Positions 12,684 to 27,436 of a stretch of DNA of 64,000 nt are shown here, one piece after another; positions within the stretch are counted from its first letter, which is position 1; each line of letters starts with the position of its first letter. The notes beneath the pieces are model-generated. The model saw only the letters and a list, made by a program, of their open reading frames with translations, was not told the DNA's origin and did no database searches. Origin of the DNA: Sipunculus nudus (taxonomy: Eukaryota > Annelida > Sipuncula > Golfingiida > Sipunculidae); the NCBI GenBank assembly GCA_026874595.1, contig CM049306.1:47618019-47682018 (forward strand). The letters are read 5' to 3'. The position numbers and the translations under genes were made by a program.

Positions 12684-14454
12684 TACAGCATAAACGGTGC
12701 CTGCGCATGAGACCGTGAAGGTCAAAGTTGTGGCACCAAAAGATATTGAGACTTGACGCTCATCCAAAAACAGCTAGACCGTTCATGCAAGACGTTTTGA
12801 CACGAGACTGCGCAGCACATTAACATTTTGCATCTGTCATCCGAAGATGTTATCATTAACATGTTTATAGCTTTACAGGTCATATATTTTGCAAAGATAG
12901 ACCAACAGACATAAAAGCTTGTAGTTCATATGTAGGGATGGGGGCACAAGTGCATTAGGTACAGATAAAATCATTTTATCAAGAGCAAACAGCATGTGCC
13001 TTATTTGAAAAATGTGAGGGGGACAATACAAATTAAAAGACATCTAAAAATCTCTGAACAACCCCCCCCCCCCTTAACAGAACAAAAGTCAATTGCCATC
13101 GATCATTAATTTCACTCCCGCCACATATAATGAACTGTATGGTTTCATTATGCGAAAATAAATTTTGCTCAGTTTTCAGCAGTATATAATTCACAAATTA
13201 CATTTGGTTCAAACATTCAAAGGCATGGGCTGACTTTTATGATAATTGACACATGCAATATCCTGAATTCTCTCATATGAAGATACATGACGATACTATA
13301 AACTAATTGACGGGATTAACTCGAAATTTAAAGATTATGCATTTTATTCAGCTAAAAGATGAGATGGACCATAAAGCTTTGCCCCCCCCCCCCTTAAAAA
13401 GTGAATGGGACATCCCCCCCCCCCCCCCAGTTAAAAACAATCAATTTGATTTTATAGCCGTTTCTAAAAAATATTAGTGATCTTGATCTTGTAAGGTTTC
13501 TTAGATTTAATGCTAATCCAAGTGATTGGATATTCAGGGCCGTACGCGAAGTGAAATCCCCAGGAGCACTTACCGAAGGGAAATCATTATATATTAAGAA
13601 TGCACTGAAATATCGAAAATTTAAGACCCTGAAACTATCTAAAATGCCCCCTGCATTTGCATGTTCTTACAATAAAGTCATGTTGAAATACACAACTGTA
13701 CACTATCCGGAACATCTTGAGTAGGCTATAAATTCCCTCTGTGTCTGTTGATTTTATATTTTTAAATAATAGCAATCCTTCAATAGATCTATACAGAAAT
13801 TTACTTCTAAAATTAAACTGCGCGAAACTAAAAAAAATCATATTGTATTGATTCAGCCTTGAATTAAGGCATTTTTTCACATTGATTCTACAACTAACTA
13901 AGGATAAAGCATTTTTATACACCACTTTATCCAAACATGTTACTTGTTATCTAAAATTCCTGGCCTTGATCAAGTGACAAGCATCAGCTAAAACAGCCAG
14001 GTGATCAAACAAATCAAAATTGTTCCTCAATATACCACTAGGGGTCGCCCCAACCAGGATGTCCTTTAATTAATTGAAGCCCGCCGGGGAGCTCAAGTGG
14101 CTAAAAAGCATATGTTTTAAGGTGAAGGAGTGCAGTGTTTGGCACCCGAAGGAGCTAGCTTTGATAGCTGCGAGATTTATGTTTACATTTATGGCTGGGC
14201 AGATGGGGTCTAATGGTCAAACTTCTGTCTGTAATCTGAGTGGGCTCAAGTGTTTCTGGCGGAAGGAACGTGGCTATCTCAGCCGGGGGCTGGACAGTGT
14301 TTGCTCAACAGCAAGTCGGGAGTCTGCAAGTTCCTCAGACTGCCGTAACGAGGAAGCTAAGCCTAGTCAATACGTTACATATGTGTTACTATCATCGCAC
14401 CATAAAGTTAATAATTATTAGAGACGGACGGACGAACAGTTCAGGCTGTAAGTC
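12684..14454. other. Upstream region of gene B
   Basis: Poly-C runs at about 13062, 13381 and 13416. From about 14050 the composition rises in GC and may hold the 5'UTR of gene B. An open frame of 115 codons at 14074-14421 lies just before the start codon and could be a uORF or chance. No clear TATA box was identified. Confidence 0.3.
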
Positions 14455-14565
14455 ATGAAGTTTTTACAGAAGTCTATGATCGTCATGGTGGCGGTCGGCT
14501 CTCTGCTTTTACAAGGACTATCAGCTGAGCTTGAGCCGACCTGTGATGAAGACTGCACAGTCAAG
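14455..14565 (+). CDS. Gene B exon 1 (signal peptide)
   Basis: The ATG opens a classic signal peptide ending ...LSA|E. The exon ends AAG|GCAAGT, a good GC-type donor, phase 0. A weaker GT donor (GTCAAG) lies 6 bp earlier, also phase 0. Keeping Val-Lys gives CTVK, as in vertebrate IL-17RA, which favours the GC donor. Confidence 0.75.
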
Positions 14566-16138
14566 GCAAGTTTATATAGCCGGAGGCACTGATCTGTGAC
14601 GCCATTTATGTCATTACTTTTAGTTAAATTTCATGCATAGGCCTACCGCATTAAGGGAAAAGTTACAAGCTTTTTTATATTACTATAAATTTTAGGCACT
14701 GACTATCAAAGTGAATTATGCGCATATCCTTTTTAATGTAAGTGTTCTTTTATCAAAAATCTCTCCATATATATGATTAACAATTTCAGCTGTGTGTCTT
14801 AATTTGTAAATATATATATTTATATATATATACAAGATGGTTCAAATTTTGGAATGAAGGAAAAGCATTGCATAATAGTGTTAGATGTAAACACTGTGGT
14901 AGGGAATGGAACATTACCTTAAAAACCACTTTACATATATTCTTATTGAAATGATTTTCCTTTTTATAAATTTTATAATAAATCCTGATGAAAATATGAT
15001 CAAATATTTAATAAATGCTTGGAGTCTACTTTCTTTTTACAAAGTTTGCAGTGCTTGTCTTCATTTTACATTAAAGGAGGTCTATAAAATTTTGAGTCAG
15101 CATTGATATGAACACAGAAGAATTCTAAGAAGTAGGCCTAATCCCCTCTGCATGATTCTTTTTGTGTTGAGAATAGAACTTAAGTAGAATATGTACCATA
15201 CTAATGAGGCTCTGAATAATTTTAATGTTGAGACTGGAATTTAATATGAAAATATTATCATACCAAGGGGGAAGGAAACAATTTTGGTGTTGAGACTAGA
15301 ATTTGTTGTAACTATAGTACCATACAACTGAGGTGAGACCAAATTTTATATCTTAATAGCATCACAGAAATGGTTCTGTGTTAAGACCAGAATTTGACAT
15401 GTTGTGTTAAATGGACATAATCAGGCGCAATATTATGCCTATTCTTTCACACTGTCAGTTCAGTTTGCTTTATACACAAGTTTCCCAGCAAAACCATCCC
15501 TGCACACAGCTTTAGTACCTCACATACAGTTGTTTGACACCTTGTAATGGCTCTGTGTCTCGGCAAACACAGTCCATGTGTATCTGTTTACCATAATAAG
15601 GGTGCATGACTGGAGGTCCACCACTCACGGTGTTTCAGCTAGCAGGAATATGTACATGTATTACATTTTTGTGTCAAGTCAGTAAGGGCTTCTCCTGATT
15701 GACACATGTTGTGACTGACCCGGATGCACACATATGAGGTATGAAAAGCAAAGGAGGCTAAGTTAATAATTGGTTGAAAATTAGATTTTTTTTTTATTCT
15801 GAAAATTCCTGAAATATCTTGAAAATGAAATAAGAAAATTGTGGGAAATCTCTCTGTAAATGATGTGTGGATTTACAGGTCAAGGAAACCGTATTCATTT
15901 TATATTCAACTAAGATGACAGTTAAACACCAAGTAATTAACAGTATATATTCATATAAGCAGATATCAGTAGGATCATCCTGACTCACCCCTATTGTTTA
16001 ATGATTTTTTGTTTGTTCTTCAGGATAACCTGCCATGTACCATCACTGTGAACTTTCATGGTAAGTTTTCTTTTGTTAATTTTCATTTGTAGAGTTAAAG
16101 TTAAGTTGAAAATATAGAGTAAATTGCTTAGTCTAATG

Positions 16139-16188
<50 letters not shown>

Positions 16189-19100
16189 GAAATATGAAAT
16201 TCCTGGATTTCAGAGAAAAGCAGATCCTGTATTTATGATGAAAGAAATATCTAGCTCTGTTTTAATTGTATCTTTTTCACTGTACCTGTAGCTTTCAGCT
16301 TATGCAATGCACTAGGCCATTGGTGATCTTATGTGGGTGAAGGGATGTGTTGAAATTTTAACCAAAGGGGCCATTTTTTATCACCACTGTGACTTAAAAT
16401 GAGAGATTGCCATATCACCCACAATAATTGCTTTTCTTTTTTTTTTAGCACAGTTGACTGAAAGTCATCTGAGCTATAGCAATTTCTCCTTGTCCGTCAT
16501 CCATCTCTGTCCATCAGTTAATTAGGCACAAATCGACACTGCTGAAAATGAGGCTGAAATGAGGTCTCTGTTTTCCATATCCACCGAGCTATGGGGCTCA
16601 GAAGTACACCACAGTATAATTAAAAATTTTAATCAAAAGCTCCAGCATCTGAACAACTAATGCATCAATCACCATGATTCTTTGCATGCATATTCATCAT
16701 GGAGTGTTTCATCAGTTCCAGCAGACTGTTTGCACCACCTAGATTTTTTCAAATTTGTACACATTTTTTTTTTAATTTTGAGACCTTTAAAGATGCAGTT
16801 GTCCATTCAAAGGGCACAAATCTTAACCATTGGACCTTGAATCTTTTTACTTGACATCAAGGAAGGTCCATGAAAAATCTCCTTGGAAACCTGAAATTAG
16901 GTCTCCGTTACCCATATCCTCAGAGCAATGCTTCAGTTGAATAGGGATACCACCTACAAAATTTAGCATTCAGTTGATAAAATTCCTTTTGTGAATGGCT
17001 CCCTAGTTAGTTGAGTGTCATGACCCATGGGTCACTAATAACAAAGGCAAGGCTATATGTAAAATATCTAAGATGTGGCATATTTATTTCCAAAAGATTT
17101 TTCTTCAGTTTTTACCACATGAAACAGGACATAAATGTATTTTTCTTATTTCATTCCCACATGATATTGCATTATATTCTCTGTATTTTCTCACATGCAA
17201 AAGAACATTAACATATTAATACTGTGTTCTTCCTATCAGTTTTACTCATAAACAAAATGACTCTATATGTGGAATACATATTTTTACTTATTTTTGTAAA
17301 TAATTCAATATTTTTAAGTCATTATTCACCAACTTTAGGTGTGCTCTGCTCACTTTTATAATATTATATCTAGAGTTTACTTTGAATCAGTACTTCTGAG
17401 ACAGGGTCACAGGGTAGACTGTAGAGATTTGTGTAACATTCTTGATAAAACCTTAAAGATTTTCTGTTTACAATGTCTAGGTTAAATTTGATGAATCTGA
17501 TATATCATTCCTGTGAAAATTTGAAAACCAGAAGGCATAATAAGAACATATCCTTCATATATCACATGGTTGTATTCATCATCATCCAAGAGACAGTGCA
17601 ACCTGTATGCCAAAATGTGACACACCTGCCTTAGTGTCTTTGTTTTCCTTTAATGATTGCTGTTTGTGAACCAAATATGTTTGAATTATTGATCAGAGTC
17701 AAGAAAATCAAATTTCATAACCAATCAAATTTCAACATTTTCAGGACTGTAAATTCTTTCATCAAACCAGAGAGGGAGTTGTCATTAGAATGTACAGAAG
17801 TACTGATGTTATTGGATATTTTATAATATTTATTCATATTTAGATATAAAGTCCTTCTTCTTTCTTTTGTATTTTTTTGTAAAATCTATTCACTCTGTCT
17901 GTTCACTCATCGGATCATTTTTCATGTCAAAGATATGTATAAAACAGTTAATCCGATTGGACCAGTACTGAATGTGTAATGTTATTGAATATTAATGCAT
18001 TTTTATTCATATTTATTTATTTCAGCTAAAGATACTGCAATGCAATTCAGGGTTAAATTTTTATGCCCCCGCCACAAAGTGGCCGGGGCATATAGTTTTA
18101 CCCATGTCCGTCATTCCGTCCTTCCGAAATCAAACAGTTGTACGGATTTTTTTTCCCAATGCCTGCAGATATTGGCCTGATTTTTGGTGTGTGGGCAGAT
18201 ATAGACCAGTTACAGATCAAGTTCGTGTTTCGTCCTGGTTGACCTAATTTTGACCGTTTTACGGCTCCTAAACTTAGAAAATTTCATGAAAAATAGAAAT
18301 TTCATGACAAATACTCATGTACGGACTTTTTTTGCAATGCCTGCAGATATTGGCCTGATTTTTTGTGTGGGGGCAGATAATGACCAATTACAGATCGAGT
18401 TCGCGTTTCATCCCCGTTGACCTCTTTTTGAAAGTTTACGCCTCCTTAACTTAGAAAATTTCATGAAAAATAGAAATATTCATGACAGATACACATGTAC
18501 AGAATTTTTTTGCAATGCCTGCATATATTGGCCTGATTTTTGGTGTGTGGCCAGATATAGACCAGTTACAGATCGAGTTCACGTTTCGTCCCGGTTGACC
18601 TACTTTTAACCCTTTTACGGCTCCTGAACATAGAAAATTTCATGAAAAATATGAAATTTCATGACAAATACACATGTACGGACTTTTTTTCGCAATGCCT
18701 GCAGATATTGGCCTGATTTTTGGTGTGTGGGCAGATATTGACCAGTTACAGATCAATTCGCGTTTCATCCCATTTGACCTACTTTTGATTGTTTTACGGC
18801 TCCTGAACATAGCAAATTTCATGTAAAATATAAATTTTCATGACAAATACACTTGTACAGACTTTTCTTCGCAATACCTGCAGATATTGGCCTGATTTTT
18901 GGTGTGTGGGCAGATAATGACCAGTTACAGATCGAGTTCACGTTTTGTCCCAGTTGACCTACTTTTGACCATTTGACGGTGCTCTAACATAGAAAATTTC
19001 ATAAAAAAGTGCACATGTATGGACTTTTTTTTGCAGTGCCTGCAGATACAGGCCTGATTTTTGGTGTGTAGGCAGATAATGACCAGTTACAGATTGAGTT

Positions 19101-22100
19101 CTTGTTTTGTCCCAGTTGACCTACTTTTGACCATTTCACTGCTCCTGAACATAGAAAGTTTCATGAAAAATAGAAATTTTCATAACAAATGCATATGTAC
19201 TGACTTTTTTTCCTCAATGCCTGCAGATACCACCCTGATTTTTTATGTGTGGGCAGATAATGACAGTTACAGATGGAGTTCGCGTTTCGTCCCGGCTGAC
19301 CTTCTTTTGATTGTTTTACGCCTCCTAAACATAGAAAATTTCATGAAAGACAGAAATTTTTATGGAAAATGCACATGTATGGACTTTTTTTCACAATGCC
19401 TGCATATACTGGCATGATTTTTGGTCTGTTGCTTGATGATGACCCGTTACAGATCGAGTTTGCATTTTGCCCTTGTTGACCTACTTTTGACCATATGACA
19501 TCTCCTAAACTTAAAAAATTTTTCAAAATTTTACAAATATTTCTAATTTGCCCCAGGCGGGGGCATTCGTGTCGTTCTGACACATCTAGTCTGATTATCT
19601 ATGCTTTGAAGAAGAAAGGCAAAGAAGAAATTTATTTGTAAATAAAAAAAATTAAAATTAATGTTTGAACACACCTTTGAAACCCTCTAAATAAAATTCT
19701 GACTAAAAAGTAAAATGATGTATTTTTTAGCACCTTCCATTTTAAATTGTCACTGCAGTATATTATACTAAATGCAAGATGTTAAAATTCTAATTACAAT
19801 TTTTATAACAGATTGTCAAGCACCACCAACTGTATCTGAAAACTTTCCAACAGGCAGCGTAAGGAACCTCAGTGTGAAAACTAAAATAATGTATAACCAG
19901 GTATATATTCAGGCAACATGGAAACCACCAAATGATGGTAAGGTCATTAATTTCTCATATTTGAGTTATTTCACTCTTTTCTGATCTCGGTATTTTCTCA
20001 AATCAAAGTTTTATTTCTATTTGGTTATTATAAGTATCATTAAATTTATTGTGAATCAATAATATACTTTTATACGGCTTCTGTATATTTTGCTTTTTAT
20101 AATAATGTATAAATTTATTTTCAATATTGGTATTATCTGTCCTAAAAGCAGTATACAATTCTGACTGTAGTTTTGAACATACACTTGTTTTTAGAAAAGA
20201 AAAATGTTCAGGATGAGCTCAGCTAGATCATTTACAGATGCATTTTTAAACATTATTGTACCATTGATAAAAAAAGTAAAAGACTAAAGATTGATAGTTT
20301 CTATTTTAAGGCTAAATCATGCATGTCAACTTTGAACCAGATTTTTGAGTAAAAGAAAATCATTACCTCCCCCCCCCCCCACACACATATTTTCTTGTCT
20401 TTATTTCTTTGAGAAAACAATAATCAAAGGAAATGGATTCAATTTAATGATAGAAGTAAGTTTTAACATATGCCAAAAATTTAAATTTCAGTCTTTGTGA
20501 CCATGTTGGCATGAGAGATATCAGTATACGCTTTAGAAATAACCTCTGTTCCAACCCCCTGTCCACATAATCATATGGAATCCATACACTGGAGATTATT
20601 ATAATGTTGTTAGAACAAGATTATTGCCATGCACATTTGTCTGATTTGCCTTCGGGGTGAATAAAGGTAAGCTTTAGTGCATTGTATAAAAAATATCACG
20701 AAAAATCAGGTGGATAGAGGAAGTGGAATGGAGTATAGCAGATCATGATTGGGTATGAGAAAAATATGCTTTTCTTTGCATATGGGCACTGTATAAAAGA
20801 ACAGCAAGAGGTTCCGGTTGATAACAGTAATGACATTACTGGCAATTTGGGTTTCCATAGATATATTAATATGTGTGTACATTTAACTAAAATATAACAT
20901 AAATGTCCAATTTGACCAAAATATACTGTTATTTGCATACAGGCACTGAGAAGTGCAAGAGCTTTGACGTGATGACAAAAATGGCAGTTTGTGTTTCCAT
21001 AAAGATATTGAAATACATACACTAACATATATAAATGTTCTGTAATATGACAATAAACTGTTATTTGCACACAGATACTGCCAAGTACATCAGGGCCTTT
21101 CAGCTGACTGTCTTGCAGATAAATAATCGCCATTTGTGCCTTGAATATAATCTTCAGGGAGCCAACTGGACAGAGGCAGATATAAAAGATGAGGTGAGAT
21201 TATTGAATATTTTCAGCCTTTAACTCTAAAGAATACAACCAGGGATTGTCACTGGCATAATAAATAAATCATTAGACTTTTATGTAAGCATTCAGGTATG
21301 AGACATGGAAATAAAAAAATCTCAATGATTTCATGATTTTGCATTGATATTTGTAAGAATGTGGCAAGGAATTTGATCCTCAACGTCTAATTAATAATAT
21401 GGTTTGATCATAATATTATGCAAACCCAGTTTTAAAATCATGATAACTATAACATGTTAGTTAATTTAAAATTTAAATTTGAGTGAATGTGATGATTAAT
21501 TTGTTCTCCATTAAACTTAGATTTTAAATTTTTAGTTGATAAAAAATAAAATTTCAATTTTCAACAAGATAATTACATGATAGAGGAAAAATATAAAAAA
21601 ACGGCTTTGGAGATATTATCTGGTAGTTTAATATTAGTCCACTCAAAAGTAACTTTGCTGTCACTGGGTGTCTAAAATAGTTCACCATTTAAAATATTTC
21701 AAAATGTTAAAATATCATGTGAAAATGGAAAATTAGAAGTTAAAAAAATATGCATACCACCAGGAAAAACAGTGTACCAGGTTTTAATTAATGTGTGCTT
21801 TATGGGGTATTTTATGAATTTAAAAGAACTTTAGGATTGATTTAAGATATAGGGTTTTTTTGCATTGTGTTACCTAAATATACATGTATTTACAGATTGA
21901 GTTTGGAACCAAGTGTTGGATACCAGTAATGCAGCATGGTCAAGTGAGCCTGTACATGTCACCTGAACCAGATATGGAATTCCCTCTACCAACTGTGCCA
22001 ACTGCAGGTTTTATATACCCCAGATGTAAGTGTAACCTTAAATTCCATTGTATAACTTTATAATATTGCATTGTAACTTTGCATTTTATTGTATTCTAGT

Positions 22101-25100
22101 GAATTTTAGTGTAGTGTAGTGTACTGTATGGCATTATATGGGATTGTACTGTAATATTTTGTAATGCAGAAGCTGTATACCCCTCCAACATTTTGGATTC
22201 AGTTGCTTATTGGGATGAGTTTCAAATTCCAGTTTTTAGTTTTAAGAAACAAATAATGGTGGCCAAGAGTATTATATTATATCATATTATATTATATTAT
22301 ATTATATTATATTATATCATATTATATTAAATTATATTATATTAAATTATATTATATTATATTTAATTTTATTTTATTACATTGTGTTATGTTATATTAT
22401 ATATATTATATTATTTTTCTTTTTATTATATTATTATATTTTTTATTATTTTTATATTATTTTTTTATTATTTTATTATATTATTATATTATATTATATT
22501 ATTATATTATATAATATTATATTATATTATATTATATTACATTATATTATATTATGTGTCCATTATAGTATGGTATGTACCGGTAGTATGATTTGCTGAA
22601 TTTGCATCAAACTTTTCTAACTGACTCTCACGTTTGTAGATATTGGTCAGCTGCCACCAAGTGACTGGAGCACATATATTAAGTCTGACTACAAGTCAGA
22701 GAGTGGTGCTTTGACAGTTGATTTTTCAACAGCACCCAAGTTTTACAACTTTACAGAGTATATAATACAGCTAATACCTTTATCAGGAACAGTCCAAGAT
22801 AATAGCAAGGTCAAAGTTTCAAAGGTAATTATGTAGAATTACTTCTACTTTTTTTTCAAATTATATTTTAACCATTTATCATAAAGGTTCAAGAAGCATA
22901 ACTGATTTTACTCATTTTTTTGCTCTTTTGGTTCAAAGAAGACTACTCTTTATTAGCGAACCTGTGAGCTTATGCGATGGTGCGGCGTCAACCGTCGTGC
23001 CTCGTGTGTCGTCTGTACTTTAACAATAGCTGTATCAAAAACGGCAGGAGCTAGCATCACCAAGTTTTTTGAAAATAATTAGTCATCTAAAAACTCTATC
23101 GGATTTTGTTTATTTTTTTCGAACTGCATTTTCCTAGATTTTATAGGGGAAAAGCTAAAAAAGCTTTAAAAAATCTTCTTCTCGGCACTGTCCTGCCAAA
23201 TTGTCCAATATTTCACAGAAATGATCCCTTGAACAATCTCTCTCAAGTTTGTTCGAATGGTTCCAGTTCGGTGATTTTTGGCTGGAGCTATCATCACCAA
23301 ATTTTTATGCAAATGTTGGTCACATGAGTGAAATCTGAAATTGAGGTATTGGTGGCGCCACCTGCATCGGCTTTTTAGCTCAGCTGACTTTCAGTCATGC
23401 TGAGCTATAGCGATTACTCTTTGTACGTCGTCCGTTTGTCCGTCTGTCCGACTGTCCGTTAACTAATCGTAAACAAATCATAACCGCTGGACCTAGAATC
23501 TTGTATCTTAAAATTCTGAGAGGTCAATAAAAATCTCCTTGGAAACCAGAAATTAAGTCTCTGTTACCCATATCTTTCAAGCTATGGGGCATCAAAGTAC
23601 CCCCAAGAATAGTCAAAAATTTCATACAAAAACTTCAATATCTCATTAACTACATCACTGATGGTCATGATTTTTGGCATACATATTAATCATGAGATGT
23701 TCAATCAGTTCCTGCAGACTGGTGGCGCCACCTGTATTTTTCGATTTTTTACGAATTTTTTTTTCTATTTTTGAGAAATTAAAAAATGTGAACATCTGTT
23801 AACAGGGCACAAATTGTATAGACTGGACCTGGAATCTTCATTCTAGACACAGTGAGAGACCTATGAAAAGTCTCCATGGAAACCAGAAATTAGGTCTTTG
23901 TTACTCATATCCTTTGAGCTATGGGGCCCCAAAGTACCCCCCTGAATAGTCAAAAATTTCATACAAAAACTTCAATATCTCATTAACTACATCACTGATG
24001 GTCATGATTTTTGGCATACATATTGATCATGAGATGTTACAACAGTTTCTGTAGACTGGTGGTGCCACCTGTATTTTTCGATTTTTTAAGAATTTTTTTC
24101 TCTATTTTTGAGACCTTTAAGGATGCTGTCATCTGTTAACGTGGCACAAATTTTGACAACTGGACCTAGAATCTTCATTCTTGTGATGCAAGGAGGCCCA
24201 TGAAAAGTGTCTGTGGAAACCTGAAATTAGGTCTCTGTTACCCATATCCTTCAAGCTATAGAACTCTGAAGTATCCCTCAGAATAATAGAAAATTTGATA
24301 CAAAAGCTGAACTATCTGAACAACTAATGCAGAGATCACTATGATTCTTTGCATGGATATTGACCATTAAGTGTTTTTATTAGTTTCTGCAGACTGGTGG
24401 AGCCACCTGTATTTTTTTTTTAAAGTTTACACATTTTTTCTCTATTTTTGAGATATATAAATACAGACACAATCTTGGCTTGTTGGTTAATCTGTTTGAT
24501 GCTTCAGTTGAATGGGAATATACTACCTTTCAGATGATAAAATTTCCTTTTGCGAATCTCTTCCCTGTCAGCTGAGCGTCATGACCCATGGGTCACTTGT
24601 TTTTTACTGGGTTATCAGTGCCTGTATTATACTGAGGGCTACAAAGAACTTCTTCTCTGAAACCATTTGGCCAAATTGTTTAATATCACACAGAAATGAT
24701 CCTAGGGTAGTGCCTTCTGAAGTTTGTTCAAATGGTCTCTGTTCATTTGGCTGAGTTATGGGAAGCTGAATTTAGTCATATGCCATAACAGCCCATTTTA
24801 GCTCAGTTGCTACAAACATCTTCTTCTCAAAAACCACTGGGCCAAATTCTAAAATCTCACACATAAATTTCCCTCAAATTTTGATTATTCAAGTTTGTTC
24901 AAATGGTTTAGGTTCAGTGCTTTTTTGCTAAGTTACGGGAAGCTGAACTTCGCCAGTTTGCTGTATCTTCCCATATGAGTTATAAATCTGCAAAACGTTT
25001 TTTGACTGACACCAATGAAGCCAATTTGTTTAATATTTTACAAGAATAATCCCCACAATAATTCTTATAATAAATGTCTTTAACGGTTCCACATGAATGA

Positions 25101-27354
25101 TTTTTGGCTGAATTATGGAGATTGAATTGAGTCATTTTACCATATATGTTAGCTATGTGATGCTGTTACATCTAACCTGACACCAGTTTATCAGCATCTA
25201 TTACATCATGCAACTAGACATTTAGATTTCAGGTTATCTGTGGTTAATATTGACAAGAATGTTTTTTAAAAGCTTTTTAAAAATGAGATTTATGATTTAA
25301 ATTATAAATCATTCCAGACAATGTTACAATCATGGATATTAAGCTCTCTGTGGCTATGTAAAGACGGCTGTACATGGATTATAAATGATTGGTATCCATA
25401 CTCAAATTAATTCAAGAATTTGCCATCAGTGAGATGTATCTGTATTATAATTTTGCTTTTAGTATGCATCTGTAATAATTGTTCATATATTTCTGATTTC
25501 TTTTACCTAAAAATTCAGCTGAAAAGCATTTTGTATTGGGCAAATTTATTTCAACTTATTTCAAGTGGGGACCACTTTTGTGTACAGATGGCAGCACTTG
25601 GTTTTTCCATTGGCAGATTGCCAGTGCCTTGATGTTGTCAATTAGATGATGTCAGCTCTATAAATAGTTTTGGCACAGTGCCAGGATTGGAAGTAGTGCA
25701 GCCAGGTATACTCAGTGCAGTGGCTGCATTCTATTTATAGCTTTGGCAGACTGCCCACTGCATCAGATTTGGCACCAAAATTCAGCCTGGATGTAATTAA
25801 AGCTTTGGCAGACTGCCAACTGTGTCAGATTATGCAACAGGTCAAGAGTTCACTCAGTGCAGCCAGGTACAGATCAAAAGTTCACTCAGTCTAGCCAGCT
25901 GCAGGTCAAGAGTTCACACAGTGCAGTAACTTGAGCCAGCAATTTGTCACAGTTCACTCGGGGCAACTGCCTTACTCACCTAAGCCTGGTCAGCCCATTG
26001 CATCAAACATAAGGGAAGTTTGATGTATTGGCCTGATATTTTGACCTGTTTATGCGTCTTTGATGGCTTTCTCATTCACAAGACAGGTGTTGCCTCCTAC
26101 ATTGGCTTTTGCACAGTGTATGCCCCTGCTTATTTCTACAGAGGGATTTGATACATCAGCCTAAAATTGGGCATATTTATACATATCGGGTAGCTTTATC
26201 GTGTACAAGACTGGTGGCGCCACGTACAATAATTTTTGCACAGTGTATGTCCCTGCTTATTTTGCAGGAGGGGTTTGACATATCAGTCTGACATTGAGCA
26301 TTTGTATATATCTCTTCATTGTATACAGTACTGGTGGTGCCAGCTACAATCATTTCTATGTTGTGTGCACCCATGCCAGAATTTCAGCAGTGATGTTTGT
26401 GTAATTGTTTCTTGTTCAAAGTGTTTAGTATTGTTCATATACATGTTACACAAGTTCTTGAAAAGTAATGGTCCAGGTTTGCAGCTTATACCTGGTTAAT
26501 CCACATTGCACAGGTTCGCATTAGGCCTGTAGGCCTTGTTCCTTAGTAATTATCAGTCATTTACCTTTGGCAGGCCTGTGTAATGACTCAGCAGTGTTTT
26601 AGATAAAATGGATCAGTTACTTTATACTGTATACAGTATATGAATTGTATGGTGATATGAGAGGGATATAAAGATAATTGTAAAATGAAAATATACAGAA
26701 CCATACACCCATAGCATGATATATAAGACTTTATATAGATTAATTTCTGTGAGCCATGTTTAAATAGAGTTTTAATTTTCCCCAATGTTTAAGTGGATAT
26801 TTCTTGATTTATAATCAGGTTAAAACATAATTTTATTAGACTAGTAAACATTAGACTATTGTTTTATTGTCTTCACAGGCTTATTTATAGTGGATGCATA
26901 TTTTTTTTAAATAGTTGATTTTCATATAATTTGTGTTGTTTCTTTAATCAACTTTGTGTGATGGACTGTCTGGGTGAAAATATAAAAAGACAAGAGGGCT
27001 TGGAATGATGTTTCTGATATTTTAACTTTGAATTATTAATATTTGCAATACCACTCTTGTCTGTGGTCTGATTACAATTATTTTTTTTGTGCACACCCTG
27101 GTGTTTATGCCCAGAGAATCTTGCAAACAAAAGCAGTGGTTACTCAAAAGGATGTCTGGGATGAATACAGTGTTTATACAGTTACATTAGTGCCATTAAT
27201 TATTAACATATACAAGTATGGTGATTGTTATTCCAGGATGATCTTCCCTACAGGTTCAGGAATGTTGCTCCTGGAACTTACAAAGTCAAAGTAAGTTATA
27301 TATATATAACTTCAACATGGTCAGCCTCATTACATCAAAAGTGTAGAGAGCTAG

Positions 27355-27436
<82 letters not shown>

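Noticed and set aside
14074-14421. 115-codon frame upstream of gene B
   Set aside because: No family similarity. It may lie in the 5'UTR, but nothing supports a protein.
22382-22599. Tyr/Ile/Leu-rich 70-codon frames that look like membrane proteins
   Set aside because: They are translations of the ATATT tract.
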